From positions 49,669-113,668 of the forward strand of contig JARLJS010000049.1 in the NCBI GenBank assembly GCA_031291075.1: a DNA stretch of 64,000 nt. Reading direction: 5' to 3'. Below are positions 25,113 through 34,761 of this stretch, in pieces (within the stretch, counting starts at the first letter, position 1; each line of letters starts with the position of its first letter). A program made the position numbers and the translations under genes. The notes beneath the pieces were generated by a model. That model was not told where the DNA came from and did not search any database. It was given only the letters and a program-made list of their open reading frames with translations. The DNA comes from Nevskia sp. GTDB lineage: Bacteria > Pseudomonadota > Gammaproteobacteria > Nevskiales > Nevskiaceae.

Positions 25113-26321
25113 ATGACGCTGTTTCACTATCAAGCCCTGCAGGACGACGGCCGGCCGGTGGCCGGGCAGGTGGAGGCTTCATCGGAACGGGCGGCCTATC
25201 GCATGCTGCTGGCGCGCCGGGTGCGGCCCACCTCGCTGCAGGCCGCAGTGGCTGCCACGGGAGCAAAGATTTCGAAGCGTCGCGCCGGGCGGCTGGACTA
25301 CATCTACGCCCTGAAGGAGCTTCACGCCCTGATCGCAGGCGGCGTGCCGATCGCCGAAGCGGTATCCACCCTGGCGGAAGCAACGGAAAACGCCACGCTG
25401 GCGGCGGCTTACCTCGAGCTCAATGCGGGCCTGCGGCGCGGCGAGAGGTTTTCGACCGTGTTCGCCCGCTGTTTCGCGGTTTTTCCCGGGTACATCCATA
25501 CCATCATCGAGTCGGGGCAGTTGTCGGGGCGGCTGGCCGAGGCCCTGGCGGATGCCGCCGCCGAGATGGAACATTCGGCCCGGGTCCGCGCCGAGCTGCG
25601 CAATGCCCTGTTGTACCCTTGCTTCCTGATCAGCTTCGGCCTGCTGGCTATTTTTTTCGTGCTGATCGTCGTGGTGCCGAAGTTCGCTGCGATCTTTCAC
25701 GGTAAATACGATAAAATTCCATTTTTGTCATATGTCGTCATTGCCGGCGGCATGTGGTTCCGCTCGCATTTGCTGCTGACGGGGCTGGTCTTCGCCAGCG
25801 GGATTTCAGCCGCCATGTACGCGTACCGTCAACCCCGGATTCGCGAACTCGTTTCCGTGTGGGCGGTGGGCTTGCCGTTCGTCAACCGCTGGTTCGTGGA
25901 GGTCGAGACGGCGCGTTGGGCGGCCGTGCTCGCCCGTCTGCTGGAAAATCGTGTGCCGCTGCTGCAGAGTCTGGAGTTGGCGCGCAAGGCCTTGTTCAGC
26001 CCACAAATACGGCTGCAGCTGGACCAGGTGGAGCGGGAGGTGCGCGGTGGCAAAGCGCTGGCGAAGTCACTGGAGGAGTTCCGTTTTCTTCCCAGTACCG
26101 CCCTCACCCTGGTCCGCGTGGGGGAGCGGGCGGGAAACCTTCCTGAAATGATGCGCAGCGTATCCTCGATCTACGATGAATTGGTGCGACGCAACATCAA
26201 AGGGGTGCTGACGTTGATCGAGCCGGTGGCGATCGTCCTCATCGGCGGAGCAGTGGCTCTGGTGGCCGTGTCGATATTCATGGCGATTTCCAGTATCAAT
26301 AACCTGACGGGTCTGCAGTGA
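25113..26321 (+). CDS. gspF: T2SS inner-membrane platform protein GspF
   Basis: The product (402 residues) is the polytopic platform protein of the T2SS. Two T2SSF domains are present, about 65-190 and 265-390, with [33 protein letters not shown] and [15 protein letters not shown] as signatures. There are three TM segments, near residues 165-190 and 205-235 and at the C-terminus ([24 protein letters not shown]). It is separated from gspE by about 5.4 kb, whereas gspE and gspF are usually adjacent. No Shine-Dalgarno sequence is visible before ATG 25113, and a TAGAAT at 25098-25103 is so close that the message could be nearly leaderless. Its stop overlaps a GTG start as GTGA, linking it to gmd. 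Confidence 0.95.
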   Translation: MTLFHYQALQDDGRPVAGQVEASSERAAYRMLLARRVRPTSLQAAVAATGAKISKRRAGRLDYIYALKELHALIAGGVPIAEAVSTLAEATENATLAAAYLELNAGLRRGERFSTVFARCFAVFPGYIHTIIESGQLSGRLAEALADAAAEMEHSARVRAELRNALLYPCFLISFGLLAIFFVLIVVVPKFAAIFHGKYDKIPFLSYVVIAGGMWFRSHLLLTGLVFASGISAAMYAYRQPRIRELVSVWAVGLPFVNRWFVEVETARWAAVLARLLENRVPLLQSLELARKALFSPQIRLQLDQVEREVRGGKALAKSLEEFRFLPSTALTLVRVGERAGNLPEMMRSVSSIYDELVRRNIKGVLTLIEPVAIVLIGGAVALVAVSIFMAISSINNLTGLQ

Positions 26322-26413
26322 CAAAAAAGGCTTTGATTACCGGTGCCACCTTCCAACATCAACAACCTGACGGGCCTGCAGTGACAAAAAGGGCTTTGAT
26401 TACCGGTGTCACC
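26295..26413 (+). repeat. Tandem duplication of the gspF/gmd junction (two 56-bp copies, 63-bp offset)
   Basis: Bases 26295-26350 and 26358-26413 match at 52 of 56 positions, and all four differences are transitions. Each copy carries the last codons of gspF, the CAGTGA stop/GTG overlap and the first codons of gmd. The offset of 63 nt equals 21 codons, so the gmd frame stays open across both. It looks like an old slipped duplication at an operon junction. Confidence 0.95.
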
Positions 26414-27490
26414 GGCCAGGACGGCGCCTATCTTTCGGAGTTCCTGCTGAAGAAGGGCTACGAGGTGCACGGCATCAAGCGCCGCGCCTCGCTGTTCAAT
26501 ACCGATCGCATCGATCACCTTTACCAGGATCCGCACCAGGAGCGCCGGAACTTCATCCTGCATTACGGCGACCTGACGGACTCTTCCGCATTGATCCGCA
26601 TCGTGCAGCAGGTGCGGCCGCAGGAAATCTATAACCTCGCTGCGCAGAGCCATGTCGCCGTTTCTTTCGAAGAGCCCGAGTACACCGCCAATGCGGATGC
26701 CCTGGGCACCCTGCGGCTGCTCGAGGCGATCCGTATCGCCGGGTTGGAGAAGGAGACGCGCTTCTACCAGGCATCCACTTCCGAACTCTACGGGCTGGTG
26801 CAGGAAACCCCGCAGAAGGAAACCACGCCGTTTTATCCGCGTTCGCCCTATGGCGTAGCCAAGCTTTATGCCTACTGGATCACGGTCAACTACCGCGAGT
26901 CGTACGGCATGTATGCCTGCAACGGGATTCTGTTCAACCACGAGTCGCCGCTGCGTGGCGAAACCTTCGTGACCAGGAAGATCACGCGCGCCTTGGCGCG
27001 CATCTACCTGGGGCTTCAGGATTGCCTCTACCTGGGCAATCTGGATGCCCGGCGCGACTGGGGACACGCCCGCGACTACGTCGAGATGCAATGGCTGATG
27101 CTGCAGCAGGAGCGGGCCGAGGACTTCGTCATCGCCACCGGTGTGCAACATAGCGTGCGTGACTTCATCGATGCCGCGGCGGCCGACTTGGGCGTGCGTC
27201 TGCGCTGGGAGGGCCGTGGTGTCGCCGAGCAGGGGATCGTGGAGCAGCCCGGTCAGGGCAAGCTGGCGGCGGGACAGGTGGTGGTGCGCGTCGATCCGCG
27301 CTATTTCCGCCCGGCGGAGGTGGAAACACTACTCGGCGACCCCTCCAAGGCGCGGAATCTGCTGGGATGGGTTCCCCGCACCAGTTTCCAGGAACTGGTG
27401 ACCGAGATGATGCGTGAAGACCTCAATCAGGCCAAGCGCGACCATCTGGTGAAGAGCAGCGGTTACCGGGTGTTCAACCACCACGAATGA
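26381..27490 (+). CDS. gmd: GDP-mannose 4,6-dehydratase
   Basis: The enzyme (369 residues from GTG 26381) converts GDP-D-mannose to GDP-4-keto-6-deoxy-D-mannose, the first step to GDP-L-fucose, GDP-rhamnose or GDP-perosamine. Signatures are the Rossmann motif [29 protein letters not shown], the [12 protein letters not shown] catalytic Tyr/Lys and FNHESPLRG. The frame is also open from GTG 26318, which would add a 21-residue extension containing a degenerate second copy of [11 protein letters not shown]. That comes from the junction duplication, so I place the start at the second GTG, giving the usual N-terminus. It is directly followed by fcl. Confidence 0.95.
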   Translation: MTKRALITGVTGQDGAYLSEFLLKKGYEVHGIKRRASLFNTDRIDHLYQDPHQERRNFILHYGDLTDSSALIRIVQQVRPQEIYNLAAQSHVAVSFEEPEYTANADALGTLRLLEAIRIAGLEKETRFYQASTSELYGLVQETPQKETTPFYPRSPYGVAKLYAYWITVNYRESYGMYACNGILFNHESPLRGETFVTRKITRALARIYLGLQDCLYLGNLDARRDWGHARDYVEMQWLMLQQERAEDFVIATGVQHSVRDFIDAAAADLGVRLRWEGRGVAEQGIVEQPGQGKLAAGQVVVRVDPRYFRPAEVETLLGDPSKARNLLGWVPRTSFQELVTEMMREDLNQAKRDHLVKSSGYRVFNHHE

Positions 27491-27491
27491 T

Positions 27492-28490
27492 GTGCGGTTC
27501 CCCATGCGTCCGATTGAACGAAGCTCGAGAATCTATGTGGCCGGCCATCGCGGCATGGTCGGTTCGGCCATAGTGCGGTGCCTGCGCCGCGCCGGCTACC
27601 ACAACCTGTTGATACGTGACCGAAGCGATCTGGACCTGACCGACCAGCGCCAGACTGCTGCGTTCCTGGCGCAGGAACGTCCTGATTACATCTTCCTCGC
27701 TGCGGCCAAGGTGGGCGGCATTCAGGCCAACAACACCCAGCGTGGCGATTTCATTTACCAGAACCTGGTCATTGAAACGAACGTGATCAACGGCGCCAGG
27801 TTGGCCGGGGTGGAGCGGCTGCTGTTCCTCGGCTCGAGTTGCATCTATCCCCGTGACTGTGCTCAGCCGATTCGCGAGGAATACCTGCTGACCGGGCCGC
27901 TCGAGCCTACCAACGAGCCCTATGCAATCGCCAAGATCGCCGGGATCAAGCTGTGCGAGGCATACAACCGGCAATTTGGCACGGCCTATGCCTGTGTAAT
28001 GCCGACCAACCTTTACGGACCGAACGATAACTACGACCTCAATAGCAGCCATGTACTGCCTGCACTGATCCGCAAGGCCCATGAGTCCAAACTCGCTGGC
28101 AGCGGCCGGCTTGAAGTATGGGGCTCGGGTTCGCCGAGGCGGGAGTTTCTCCATGTGGACGATATGGCTGACGCCTGCGTCTTCATGATGGAGCGTGCGG
28201 TAGCCGAAGGCTTGTACAACGTCGGGACGGGTGAGGACGTGACTATCGCCGAGGTGGCCCGCATGGTGATGGATGCCGTCGGTCTGAAAGGCGGAATCTC
28301 GTTCGATACCAGCAAACCCGACGGCACGCCGAGAAAGTTGCTCGATGTCTCCAGGCTTGCCTCGATGGGATGGAAAGCCAGCATCGACCTGGCCGAAGGT
28401 ATCCGGCTAACCTATGGCGACTACCTCGAAAGCCGGGCCCTCGCGGGCAGCGGCTTTCAGGCTGGAAGTGAACAGGTTCGCACCCCCTAA
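27492..28490 (+). CDS. fcl: GDP-L-fucose synthase (GDP-4-keto-6-deoxymannose 3,5-epimerase-4-reductase)
   Basis: The enzyme (332 residues from GTG 27492; 328 from ATG 27504, equally likely) makes GDP-L-fucose from the Gmd product with NADPH. It shows [14 protein letters not shown] near the N-terminus, FLGSSCIYP, the catalytic pair in [11 protein letters not shown], and [11 protein letters not shown]. It begins 1 nt after the gmd stop, so the pair forms a complete GDP-fucose pathway. The polymer is therefore predicted to contain fucose. Neither start has a strong ribosome-binding site, consistent with coupling to gmd translation. Confidence 0.95.
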   Translation: MRFPMRPIERSSRIYVAGHRGMVGSAIVRCLRRAGYHNLLIRDRSDLDLTDQRQTAAFLAQERPDYIFLAAAKVGGIQANNTQRGDFIYQNLVIETNVINGARLAGVERLLFLGSSCIYPRDCAQPIREEYLLTGPLEPTNEPYAIAKIAGIKLCEAYNRQFGTAYACVMPTNLYGPNDNYDLNSSHVLPALIRKAHESKLAGSGRLEVWGSGSPRREFLHVDDMADACVFMMERAVAEGLYNVGTGEDVTIAEVARMVMDAVGLKGGISFDTSKPDGTPRKLLDVSRLASMGWKASIDLAEGIRLTYGDYLESRALAGSGFQAGSEQVRTP

Positions 28491-28522
28491 ATCTGCCAAT
28501 CCACAGTTCCGAGAGAAACACT

Positions 28523-29296
28523 TTGAAAGCAGTAATTTTAGCGGGCGGTCTCGGTACCCGCCTGAGCGAAGAAACTTCGGTGAGGCCCAAGCCCATGGTG
28601 GAGATCGGGGGCAAGCCGATACTCTGGCACATCATGATGGTGTACTCGCTGTACGGGATACGCGAGTTCATCATTTGCCTGGGTTACAAGGGCTACATCA
28701 TCAAGGAATATTTCGCCAACTACTTTCTGCACATGTCGGATGTCACCTTCGACATGACGAAGAACAAGATGGAAGTGCACAACGCCAATGCGCAGCCCTG
28801 GCGCGTGACGCTGATCGACACCGGTGACGACACCATGACCGGGGGCAGGCTCAAGCGGGTACAGAAGTACGTCAAGGACGAAGAGTGCTTCTGCTTCACC
28901 TACGGCGACGGGCTATCCGACATCAACCTGGCGGAGGCGATCGCCTTTCACAAGGCGCATGGCAAGCTTGCCACCCTTACAGCGGTACAGCCTCCGGGCC
29001 GTTTCGGCGCCCTCGAACTTCAGTCCGATGGTCGCGTCACCGCGTTCCAGGAAAAGCCTACGGGCGACGGTGGGTGGATCAACGGCGGCTTCTTCATCCT
29101 TTCGCCCAAGGTTATCGACTACATCGCTGACGATACCACCTCGTGGGAGCGCTACCCCCTGGAGACGATCGCGCAGCAGGATCAGCTACTCGCCTACAAG
29201 CACCGTGGGTTCTGGCAGCCGATGGATACGCTGCGCGACAAGCATCAGCTGGAGGAATTGTGGCAGTCGGGCGAGGCGCCGTGGAAGCGATGGTAA
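28523..29296 (+). CDS. rfbF: Glucose-1-phosphate cytidylyltransferase
   Basis: The enzyme (257 residues, TTG start) makes CDP-D-glucose from CTP and glucose-1-phosphate. It has the nucleotidyltransferase signature [20 protein letters not shown] near the N-terminus, and the RfbF-type segments [11 protein letters not shown] and [11 protein letters not shown]. The length is normal for the family. The downstream CDP-glucose dehydratase starts inside its last codons (ATGGTAA overlap at 29290-29296), so both are made from one message. This is the entry to CDP-linked 3,6-dideoxy- or branched-chain 6-deoxyhexoses. Confidence 0.95.
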   Translation: MKAVILAGGLGTRLSEETSVRPKPMVEIGGKPILWHIMMVYSLYGIREFIICLGYKGYIIKEYFANYFLHMSDVTFDMTKNKMEVHNANAQPWRVTLIDTGDDTMTGGRLKRVQKYVKDEECFCFTYGDGLSDINLAEAIAFHKAHGKLATLTAVQPPGRFGALELQSDGRVTAFQEKPTGDGGWINGGFFILSPKVIDYIADDTTSWERYPLETIAQQDQLLAYKHRGFWQPMDTLRDKHQLEELWQSGEAPWKRW

Positions 29297-30372
29297 GCGC
29301 CGATTTCTGGCGGGGAAAGAAGGTCTTTCTGACCGGGCACACGGGCTTCAAGGGCGGCTGGCTGAGTCTGTGGCTCTACCAGTTGGGCGCCCGCCTCACC
29401 GGTTACTCGTTGGCGCCGCCGACCGACCCCAGCTTCTTCGCGCTGGCCCGGATCGGTGAATTGGTGCGGACCGTGCACGGCGACATACGCGACGCGGCAG
29501 CTTTGAGCGGCGCCATGAAGCAGGCCGAGCCGGAAATCGTCTTGCATCTGGCGGCGCAATCGCTGGTGCATCCTTCATATGACGATCCGGTTGGCACCTA
29601 TGCCACCAACGTCATGGGGACGGTGCATCTGCTCGAAGCGGTTCGTGCCTGTCCCAGCGTGCGCGCCGTCGTGGTGGTGACCAGTGACAAGTGCTATCAC
29701 AACCAGGAATGGATGTGGGGATACCGTGAAAATGAGCCGATGGGGGGCTACGACCCGTACAGCAACAGCAAGGGCTGCACGGAGCTGGTCGCCGCCGCCT
29801 ATCGTTCCTCTTTCTTCAATCCGCAGCGCTTCGCCGAGCACCGCACGTCGCTTGCGACGGCGCGTGCCGGCAACGTCATCGGCGGTGGCGACTGGGCGGC
29901 AGACCGCCTGGTGCCCGACTTGATCCGTGCCATTGCCGCGGGCACCGAGCTGCGTGTGCGTTCGCCACATGCGGTACGGCCCTGGCAGCACGTGCTGGAG
30001 CCCCTGGCGGGATACCTGACGCTGGCGCAGCGCCTGGCGGCAGGGGACGGTCCGGCTTATGCCGAGGGCTGGAATTTCGGTCCTCGCGACGACGACGCCA
30101 GGCCGGTGTCCTGGCTGCTCGAGCGGCTGGTCGAGCTGTGGGGCGAAGGGGCCCGCTGGCGTTTGGACGACAAGCTGCGGCCGCATGAGGCGCATTACCT
30201 GAAGCTCGACATCTCCAAGGCGCGTACCCGCTTGCAGTGGGAGCCGCGCTGGTGGCTGCAGACGGCCCTGCAGCATACCGTTGCCTGGTATCAGGCCGCC
30301 GCGGCCGGTGCCGACATGCGGCGCGTCAGTCTGGACCAGATTTCGGCATACACCACCGGAGGGGCTCGGTGA
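29290..30372 (+). CDS. rfbG: CDP-glucose 4,6-dehydratase
   Basis: The enzyme (360 residues from ATG 29290) converts CDP-D-glucose to CDP-4-keto-6-deoxy-D-glucose. It is an extended SDR with [19 protein letters not shown], the [11 protein letters not shown] segment specific to RfbG, and the active-site DPYSNSKGC (Tyr/Lys). The open frame continues upstream through rfbF, but the start overlapping the rfbF stop gives the normal length. Its stop overlaps the next start as GTGA. No RfbH-type dehydrase follows, so the pathway goes to a C3-methyl branched sugar rather than to a 3,6-dideoxyhexose (inference). Confidence 0.95.
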   Translation: MVSADFWRGKKVFLTGHTGFKGGWLSLWLYQLGARLTGYSLAPPTDPSFFALARIGELVRTVHGDIRDAAALSGAMKQAEPEIVLHLAAQSLVHPSYDDPVGTYATNVMGTVHLLEAVRACPSVRAVVVVTSDKCYHNQEWMWGYRENEPMGGYDPYSNSKGCTELVAAAYRSSFFNPQRFAEHRTSLATARAGNVIGGGDWAADRLVPDLIRAIAAGTELRVRSPHAVRPWQHVLEPLAGYLTLAQRLAAGDGPAYAEGWNFGPRDDDARPVSWLLERLVELWGEGARWRLDDKLRPHEAHYLKLDISKARTRLQWEPRWWLQTALQHTVAWYQAAAAGADMRRVSLDQISAYTTGGAR

Positions 30373-30929
30373 GCGCACGTTTCCGGTTTCATTCGCCGCT
30401 CGACGGGCTGAACGTGATCGAACGCCTGCCGATCAAGGATCAGCGGGGCTTCCTGGAACGCATGTTCTGCGCCGACACTTTCCGCGAAATCGGCGTGGCC
30501 AAGCCCATTGTGCAGATCAACCGCACGTTGACCGTGCGCAAGGCGACTGTACGCGGCATGCATTTCCAATTCCCGCCCCACGCCGAGACAAAGATCATCT
30601 GCTGCCTGCGCGGCGAGGTGTTCGACGTGGCGGTGGACTTGCGTGCAGGTTCGCCCACATTCCTGCATTGGCACGGTGAGATCCTGAGCGGCGGCAACGC
30701 CAGGATGCTATGCATTCCCGAGGGCTTCGCCCACGGTTTCCAAACCCTGAGCGACGATTGCGAGATGCTGTATTTCCACACGGCGGCTTACGCGTCGGGC
30801 GCCGAGGGTGGGGTGTCTCCCATCGATACGCGCGTCGGCATAATGTGGCCGCTGCCGCTGGGAGAGTTGTCCGAGCGCGATGCCGGGCACCCTCCGTTGA
30901 CGCAGAACTACGCTGGAATAACGATATGA
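30369..30929 (+). CDS. NDP-4-keto-6-deoxyhexose 3,5-epimerase (RmlC family)
   Basis: The product (186 residues from GTG 30369) is a cupin of the dTDP-4-dehydrorhamnose 3,5-epimerase family. It has DQRGFLERMFCADTF, the catalytic His in RGMHFQFPPHAETK and FLHWHGEILSG. The rmlA, B and D genes of the dTDP-rhamnose pathway are absent around it. It is instead flanked by CDP-glucose dehydratase and a C-methyltransferase, with ATGA/GTGA overlaps on both sides, so its substrate is more likely the CDP-4-keto sugar. Epimerisation may be at C5, C3 or both; the sequence does not settle this. Confidence 0.85.
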   Translation: MSARFRFHSPLDGLNVIERLPIKDQRGFLERMFCADTFREIGVAKPIVQINRTLTVRKATVRGMHFQFPPHAETKIICCLRGEVFDVAVDLRAGSPTFLHWHGEILSGGNARMLCIPEGFAHGFQTLSDDCEMLYFHTAAYASGAEGGVSPIDTRVGIMWPLPLGELSERDAGHPPLTQNYAGITI

Positions 30930-32152
30930 AATGCCGCCACTGCCAGGCCGAAGTCAGCCTGCCCCTGGTCGATCTGGGCACCTCGCCGCCCTCCAATGCC
31001 TACCTGTCGGCGCAAGCGCTATCGGCGCCGGAAACCTACTTCCCGTTGCGCGTGCTCGTGTGCACCGGCTGCTGGCTGGTGCAGACCGAGGACTTCACCC
31101 GCGCCGAGGAGTTGTTCAGCCACGACTATGCTTACTTCTCCTCGGTATCGCAGAGTTGGCTCGAGCACGCAGCCCGCTACGCCGGCATGATCAGCGCGCG
31201 CCTCGGTCTGGGCCGCGACAGTCTGGCGATCGAGGTGGCGTCCAACGACGGTTACCTGTTGCGCAACTTCCGCGACGCCGGCATTCCGTGTCTGGGCATC
31301 GAGCCGACGGCGAGCACTGCCGCCGCCGCCGAACGCCTTGGAATCCCGGTGCTGCGCGAGTTTTTCGGACTTGCACTGGGCGAGCGCTTGGCCGCCGAGG
31401 GGCGCAGGGCAGACCTCATCATCGGCAACAATGTCTATGCCCACGTGCCGGACATCAACGACTTCACCGCCGGCCTCAAGGCGGCGCTGAAACCGGCCGG
31501 CACCATCACGCTGGAGTTCCCGCACTTGATGCGGCTGATCGAGCACACCCAGTTCGATACCATCTATCACGAGCATTTCTCTTATTTTTCCCTGCATGCG
31601 GTGACGCGGATCTTCGCCGGCGCCGGCCTGAGGGTATGGGATGTGGAGGAATTGCCCACCCACGGCGGCAGCCTGCGCGTGTACGGCTGCCACGTCGATG
31701 ATGTCCGCAGCGCGAAGCCCTCGGTCCACGCCTTGCTCGAAGAGGAAACACGGCGTGGCCTGCTGCACTCCAGCTGCTATGCGGAATTCCAGCCGCGGGC
31801 TGACCGGGTCAAGAACGATCTGGTGGCGTTTCTCATTGCCCAGAAGTGCAGCGGGCGGTCGGTCGCCGCCTACGGTGCGGCCGCCAAGGGCAACACGCTG
31901 CTCAACTATGGCGGTGTGCGGCAGGATCTTCTGCCCTATGTCTGCGATGCCGCCCCCTCGAAGCAGGGCAAGTACCTGCCGGGCAGCCGCATTCCGATCC
32001 TGCCCCCTTCGGTGCTGCGTGAGCGGCGGCCGGACTATGTGTTGATCCTGCCGTGGAACATCGCCGCCGAGGTTACCGCACAGCACAGCTACGTACGTGA
32101 ATGGGGCGGCAGGTTCGTGGTGGCAGTGCCGCAGTTGCGGGAACTCCAATGA
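30926..32152 (+). CDS. NDP-sugar C-methyltransferase (TylCIII-like)
   Basis: The product (408 residues) has the three-part layout of NDP-hexose C-methyltransferases. An N-terminal zinc-binding domain has Cys pairs CRHC (residues 3-6) and CTGC. A SAM-dependent core has IEVASNDGYLLRNF and NNVYAHVPDINDF. A C-terminal domain has AAYGAAAKGNTLLNYGG and DAAPSKQGKYLPGS. Relatives such as TylCIII add a methyl branch at C3 of 4-keto-6-deoxy sugars. With rfbF, rfbG, the epimerase and the following reductase it should make a CDP-3-C-methyl-6-deoxyhexose. Starts overlap neighbours by ATGA at both ends. Confidence 0.9.
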   Translation: MKCRHCQAEVSLPLVDLGTSPPSNAYLSAQALSAPETYFPLRVLVCTGCWLVQTEDFTRAEELFSHDYAYFSSVSQSWLEHAARYAGMISARLGLGRDSLAIEVASNDGYLLRNFRDAGIPCLGIEPTASTAAAAERLGIPVLREFFGLALGERLAAEGRRADLIIGNNVYAHVPDINDFTAGLKAALKPAGTITLEFPHLMRLIEHTQFDTIYHEHFSYFSLHAVTRIFAGAGLRVWDVEELPTHGGSLRVYGCHVDDVRSAKPSVHALLEEETRRGLLHSSCYAEFQPRADRVKNDLVAFLIAQKCSGRSVAAYGAAAKGNTLLNYGGVRQDLLPYVCDAAPSKQGKYLPGSRIPILPPSVLRERRPDYVLILPWNIAAEVTAQHSYVREWGGRFVVAVPQLRELQ

Positions 32153-32997
32153 AGGTGCTGGTGACCGGCGCGACCGGGTTCGTTGGGCGGCACGTCGTTC
32201 CGTGCCTGCTCGAGCGCGGCCACGAGGTCGTTGCGGTCGCCCGCGATGCAGAGAGAGCTCGCGACTTTCCCTGGTACGAGCAGGTGCGTTTCCTGGCTTG
32301 CGACATCCACCAACCGATCGATCAACCCGCCAAACACTTCGGCCAGCCCGACGCCGTGATCCACCTGGCTTGGCCGGGGCTGCCGAACTACAAGGCCTTG
32401 TTCCACTTCGAGGAAAGCCTGCCTTCGGACTATCGTTTCCTGAGTTCGCTGGTGCGTGGCGGGGTTGGACATCTCTTGGTGTCCGGCACATGCTTCGAAT
32501 ACGGAATGCAAAGTGGTTGCCTGTCGGAGGATTTGCCGACGTTTCCGGCCAATCCTTATGCGCTGGCCAAGGACAGCTTGCGGAAGTTCCTGCAGGCCCT
32601 GGCCGGGGAGTACAAGCTAACGCTCCAGTGGGCGCGGTTCTTCTACATGTACGGGGCCGGACAAAACCCCAAGAGCCTGTTGTCGCAGCTGGATCAAGCC
32701 ATCGCTCGCGGCGACCGGGCATTCAACATGTCGGGAGGTGAGCAGTTACGCGACTACCTGCCCGTGGAGGAGCTGGCCGCGCGGGTCGCCACGCTGCTGG
32801 AGCACCCGCAGTGTACAGGCTCCGTCAATATCTGCAGCGGCCAGCCGGTTTCGGTACGAAGCTTGGTGGAGCACCATCTCGCTGCACGGAATGTCGGAAT
32901 GGAGCTCAATCGCGGATACTATCCCTACCCCGATTATGAGCCGATGGCATTCTGGGGGGATGGCCGCAAGTACAACGAGCACTGCAATGTCTTCTAA
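32149..32997 (+). CDS. NAD(P)-dependent sugar epimerase/reductase
   Basis: The product (282 residues from ATG 32149) is an extended SDR. It has GATGFVGRHVVPCLLERGH at the N-terminus, VSGTCFEYG with the catalytic Thr/Ser region, and the pair NPYALAKDSL (Tyr/Lys). By position directly after the C-methyltransferase it is probably the 4-ketoreductase that finishes the branched CDP-sugar; an epimerase is the alternative. It overlaps the upstream gene by ATGA and the next methyltransferase by 11 nt, so it belongs to the same tightly coupled operon. Confidence 0.85.
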   Translation: MKVLVTGATGFVGRHVVPCLLERGHEVVAVARDAERARDFPWYEQVRFLACDIHQPIDQPAKHFGQPDAVIHLAWPGLPNYKALFHFEESLPSDYRFLSSLVRGGVGHLLVSGTCFEYGMQSGCLSEDLPTFPANPYALAKDSLRKFLQALAGEYKLTLQWARFFYMYGAGQNPKSLLSQLDQAIARGDRAFNMSGGEQLRDYLPVEELAARVATLLEHPQCTGSVNICSGQPVSVRSLVEHHLAARNVGMELNRGYYPYPDYEPMAFWGDGRKYNEHCNVF

Positions 32998-34051
32998 GGA
33001 ACCGATCTATAGGCAAGCCGGACTGCCGGTTTTCCAGAACAAGGCATATCCGACGCCGGCCGCGGCAAGGCTTGCGCCGATCGGCGATGTCGAACTGGTT
33101 CAGTGCCCGCGTTCGGGTCTGGTGTACAACGCCCGGTTCGATGAGGCATTGCTGCAGTACGACGAGCACTACCAGAACGAACAGGCCTGCTCCCCTTCCT
33201 TCAAGCGACACCTGGAGGAGGTTCGCGGTATCGTGCTGGCGAACATCAAAGCCGGACAGAAAGGCATAGAGATCGGTTGCGGCAAAGGTTATTTCCTGGA
33301 GATGCTGGCCGAAGCGGGGGCCGATGTCATGGGTTATGACCCGGCGTACGAAGGGGCCAGCGCGCGCGTCGTCAAACAGTATTTCGGAGCGGAAGCGGTT
33401 GCCGAGGCGCCGGATTACGTCGTGCTGCGCCACGTGCTGGAACACATCGCGTCGCCGTGGTCCTTCCTGCAGCAGCTTGCCGCAAAGTGCGGCGCCGGCA
33501 CCAGGATATATATCGAAGTGCCATGCTTCGACTGGATCGTCGAAAATAATGCCTTCTACGATGTTTTTTACGAACACGTGAACTACTTCACCCTGGATGT
33601 CCTGCGTCACGTGTTTTCCAGGGTGATCCAGTCCGGGAGGCTCTTCGGCGGTCAATACCTGTACATCGTTGCCGAACTCGCCGGCTTCGGACCGCCGTCG
33701 GCTTATAGTGGCAGGGAATTCGAGAAGCTGAAGCTTGAAGACTATCTGAGCGAACTGGTTGCCAGAAGAAAGGATCCGGGCAACGGCTTTTTCATCTGGG
33801 GCGCGGGCGCCAAAGGCATCACTTTCGCCAATATTCTCGCCCGCAAGGGGCTCGACGTGGCGGCGCTGATCGATATCAATCCGGCAAAGCAGGGAAAATA
33901 CGCGGGACTTTCCGCCGCTTCGATCGTCGCACCGGAGAGCGTGCTGGATCAGCTTGGAGGCAGGGATGTGTTCGTCATGAACCCGGTCTACCTAGATGAA
34001 ATCAAGAGCATGTGCGGTGAAACCGGTGTCAATTGGATATCGGTGGTCTAG
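32987..34051 (+). CDS. SAM-dependent methyltransferase with C-methyltransferase-type C-terminal domain
   Basis: The product (354 residues from ATG 32987) contains a class I methyltransferase core (GIEIGCGKGYFLEMLAEAG, then RHVLEHIASPWSFLQ). It also has a C-terminal NAD-like domain (FFIWGAGAKGITFANILARKG and DINPAKQGKYAG) like that of the TylCIII-type enzyme two genes upstream. It lacks the N-terminal double CxxC zinc module of that enzyme. It might methylate a sugar at C or O; relatives are poorly characterised. It is coupled by overlap to the reductase gene. Having two C-methyltransferase-like proteins in one operon is notable. Confidence 0.82.
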   Translation: MSSKEPIYRQAGLPVFQNKAYPTPAAARLAPIGDVELVQCPRSGLVYNARFDEALLQYDEHYQNEQACSPSFKRHLEEVRGIVLANIKAGQKGIEIGCGKGYFLEMLAEAGADVMGYDPAYEGASARVVKQYFGAEAVAEAPDYVVLRHVLEHIASPWSFLQQLAAKCGAGTRIYIEVPCFDWIVENNAFYDVFYEHVNYFTLDVLRHVFSRVIQSGRLFGGQYLYIVAELAGFGPPSAYSGREFEKLKLEDYLSELVARRKDPGNGFFIWGAGAKGITFANILARKGLDVAALIDINPAKQGKYAGLSAASIVAPESVLDQLGGRDVFVMNPVYLDEIKSMCGETGVNWISVV

Positions 34052-34086
34052 GATCGGCAGATCCCCCCCCGCCACGGCTGAACCAC

Positions 34087-34737
34087 ATGCACCTGTTCAA
34101 TCTCTCCCGTTCCGGCCTGATCGACTACACGGCCGCCCAGGTCGCTCATAATTTTCCGGACGGCCGGGGTAGCGTGCGCGCCCGTATTGCGGACCACTTG
34201 GACGAGGCCCTGGTCCGCCTGCAGCGCTGCATCAACGCCGTGCGGATCTGGAAGCCGGACGAGTTCAACTATCTGCAATCGTCCCAGTACTGCACCTATC
34301 TGTATTTCCTGTCGAACACCATCTGGCGCAACACCGGCGATACCGAGGTCTGTACCAAGCTGTTCCTGCTTAACAAGCTGCTGAACGGAATCGATTGTTT
34401 TTACGAGATCGCCATGCCGGATATTTTTCTGATCGGGCATTCCGTCGGCATTGTGCTGGCCAAGGCCACGTATTCGAACTATTTCCTGCTATTCCAGAAC
34501 TCCACCGTCGGCAAGAACTTCGGAGTAGCGCCGGTGATCGAGGAGGGGGTGATCATGTACCCGAATACCGCGGTCGTCGGGCGCGCCACGGTGAGGAAGA
34601 ACACGGTGATTTCCCAGGGGGTCGGGGTGATCAACTGCGAGACGCCCGGAAACTGCATCGCTTTCCGCGGAGAAGCCGGCGCGCTGACATTCAAGCCGCT
34701 GAAGACAAACATCCTGGCCGATTTTTTCCGGCTGTGA
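34087..34737 (+). CDS. Serine-acetyltransferase-like left-handed beta-helix acyltransferase
   Basis: The product (216 residues from ATG 34087) has an alpha-helical N-terminal half and a C-terminal hexapeptide (left-handed beta-helix) half with IGHSVGIVLAKA and FGVAPVIEEGVIMYPNTAVVG. That resembles CysE-type O-acetyltransferases. In this setting it likely acetylates a sugar or a precursor rather than serine. ATG 34087 is taken because the upstream part of the frame is Pro-rich junk and overlaps the preceding stop. A start farther upstream at 34033 is possible but poor. Confidence 0.75.
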   Translation: MHLFNLSRSGLIDYTAAQVAHNFPDGRGSVRARIADHLDEALVRLQRCINAVRIWKPDEFNYLQSSQYCTYLYFLSNTIWRNTGDTEVCTKLFLLNKLLNGIDCFYEIAMPDIFLIGHSVGIVLAKATYSNYFLLFQNSTVGKNFGVAPVIEEGVIMYPNTAVVGRATVRKNTVISQGVGVINCETPGNCIAFRGEAGALTFKPLKTNILADFFRL

Positions 34738-34761
34738 TCGGTTACCCGGCGGAGTAGGCAT

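Noticed and set aside
26318..26380. Upstream GTG 26318 as the gmd start
   Set aside because: It would add a 21-residue tail derived from the junction duplication before the conserved N-terminus; it may still be used in part, so it is noted with gmd.
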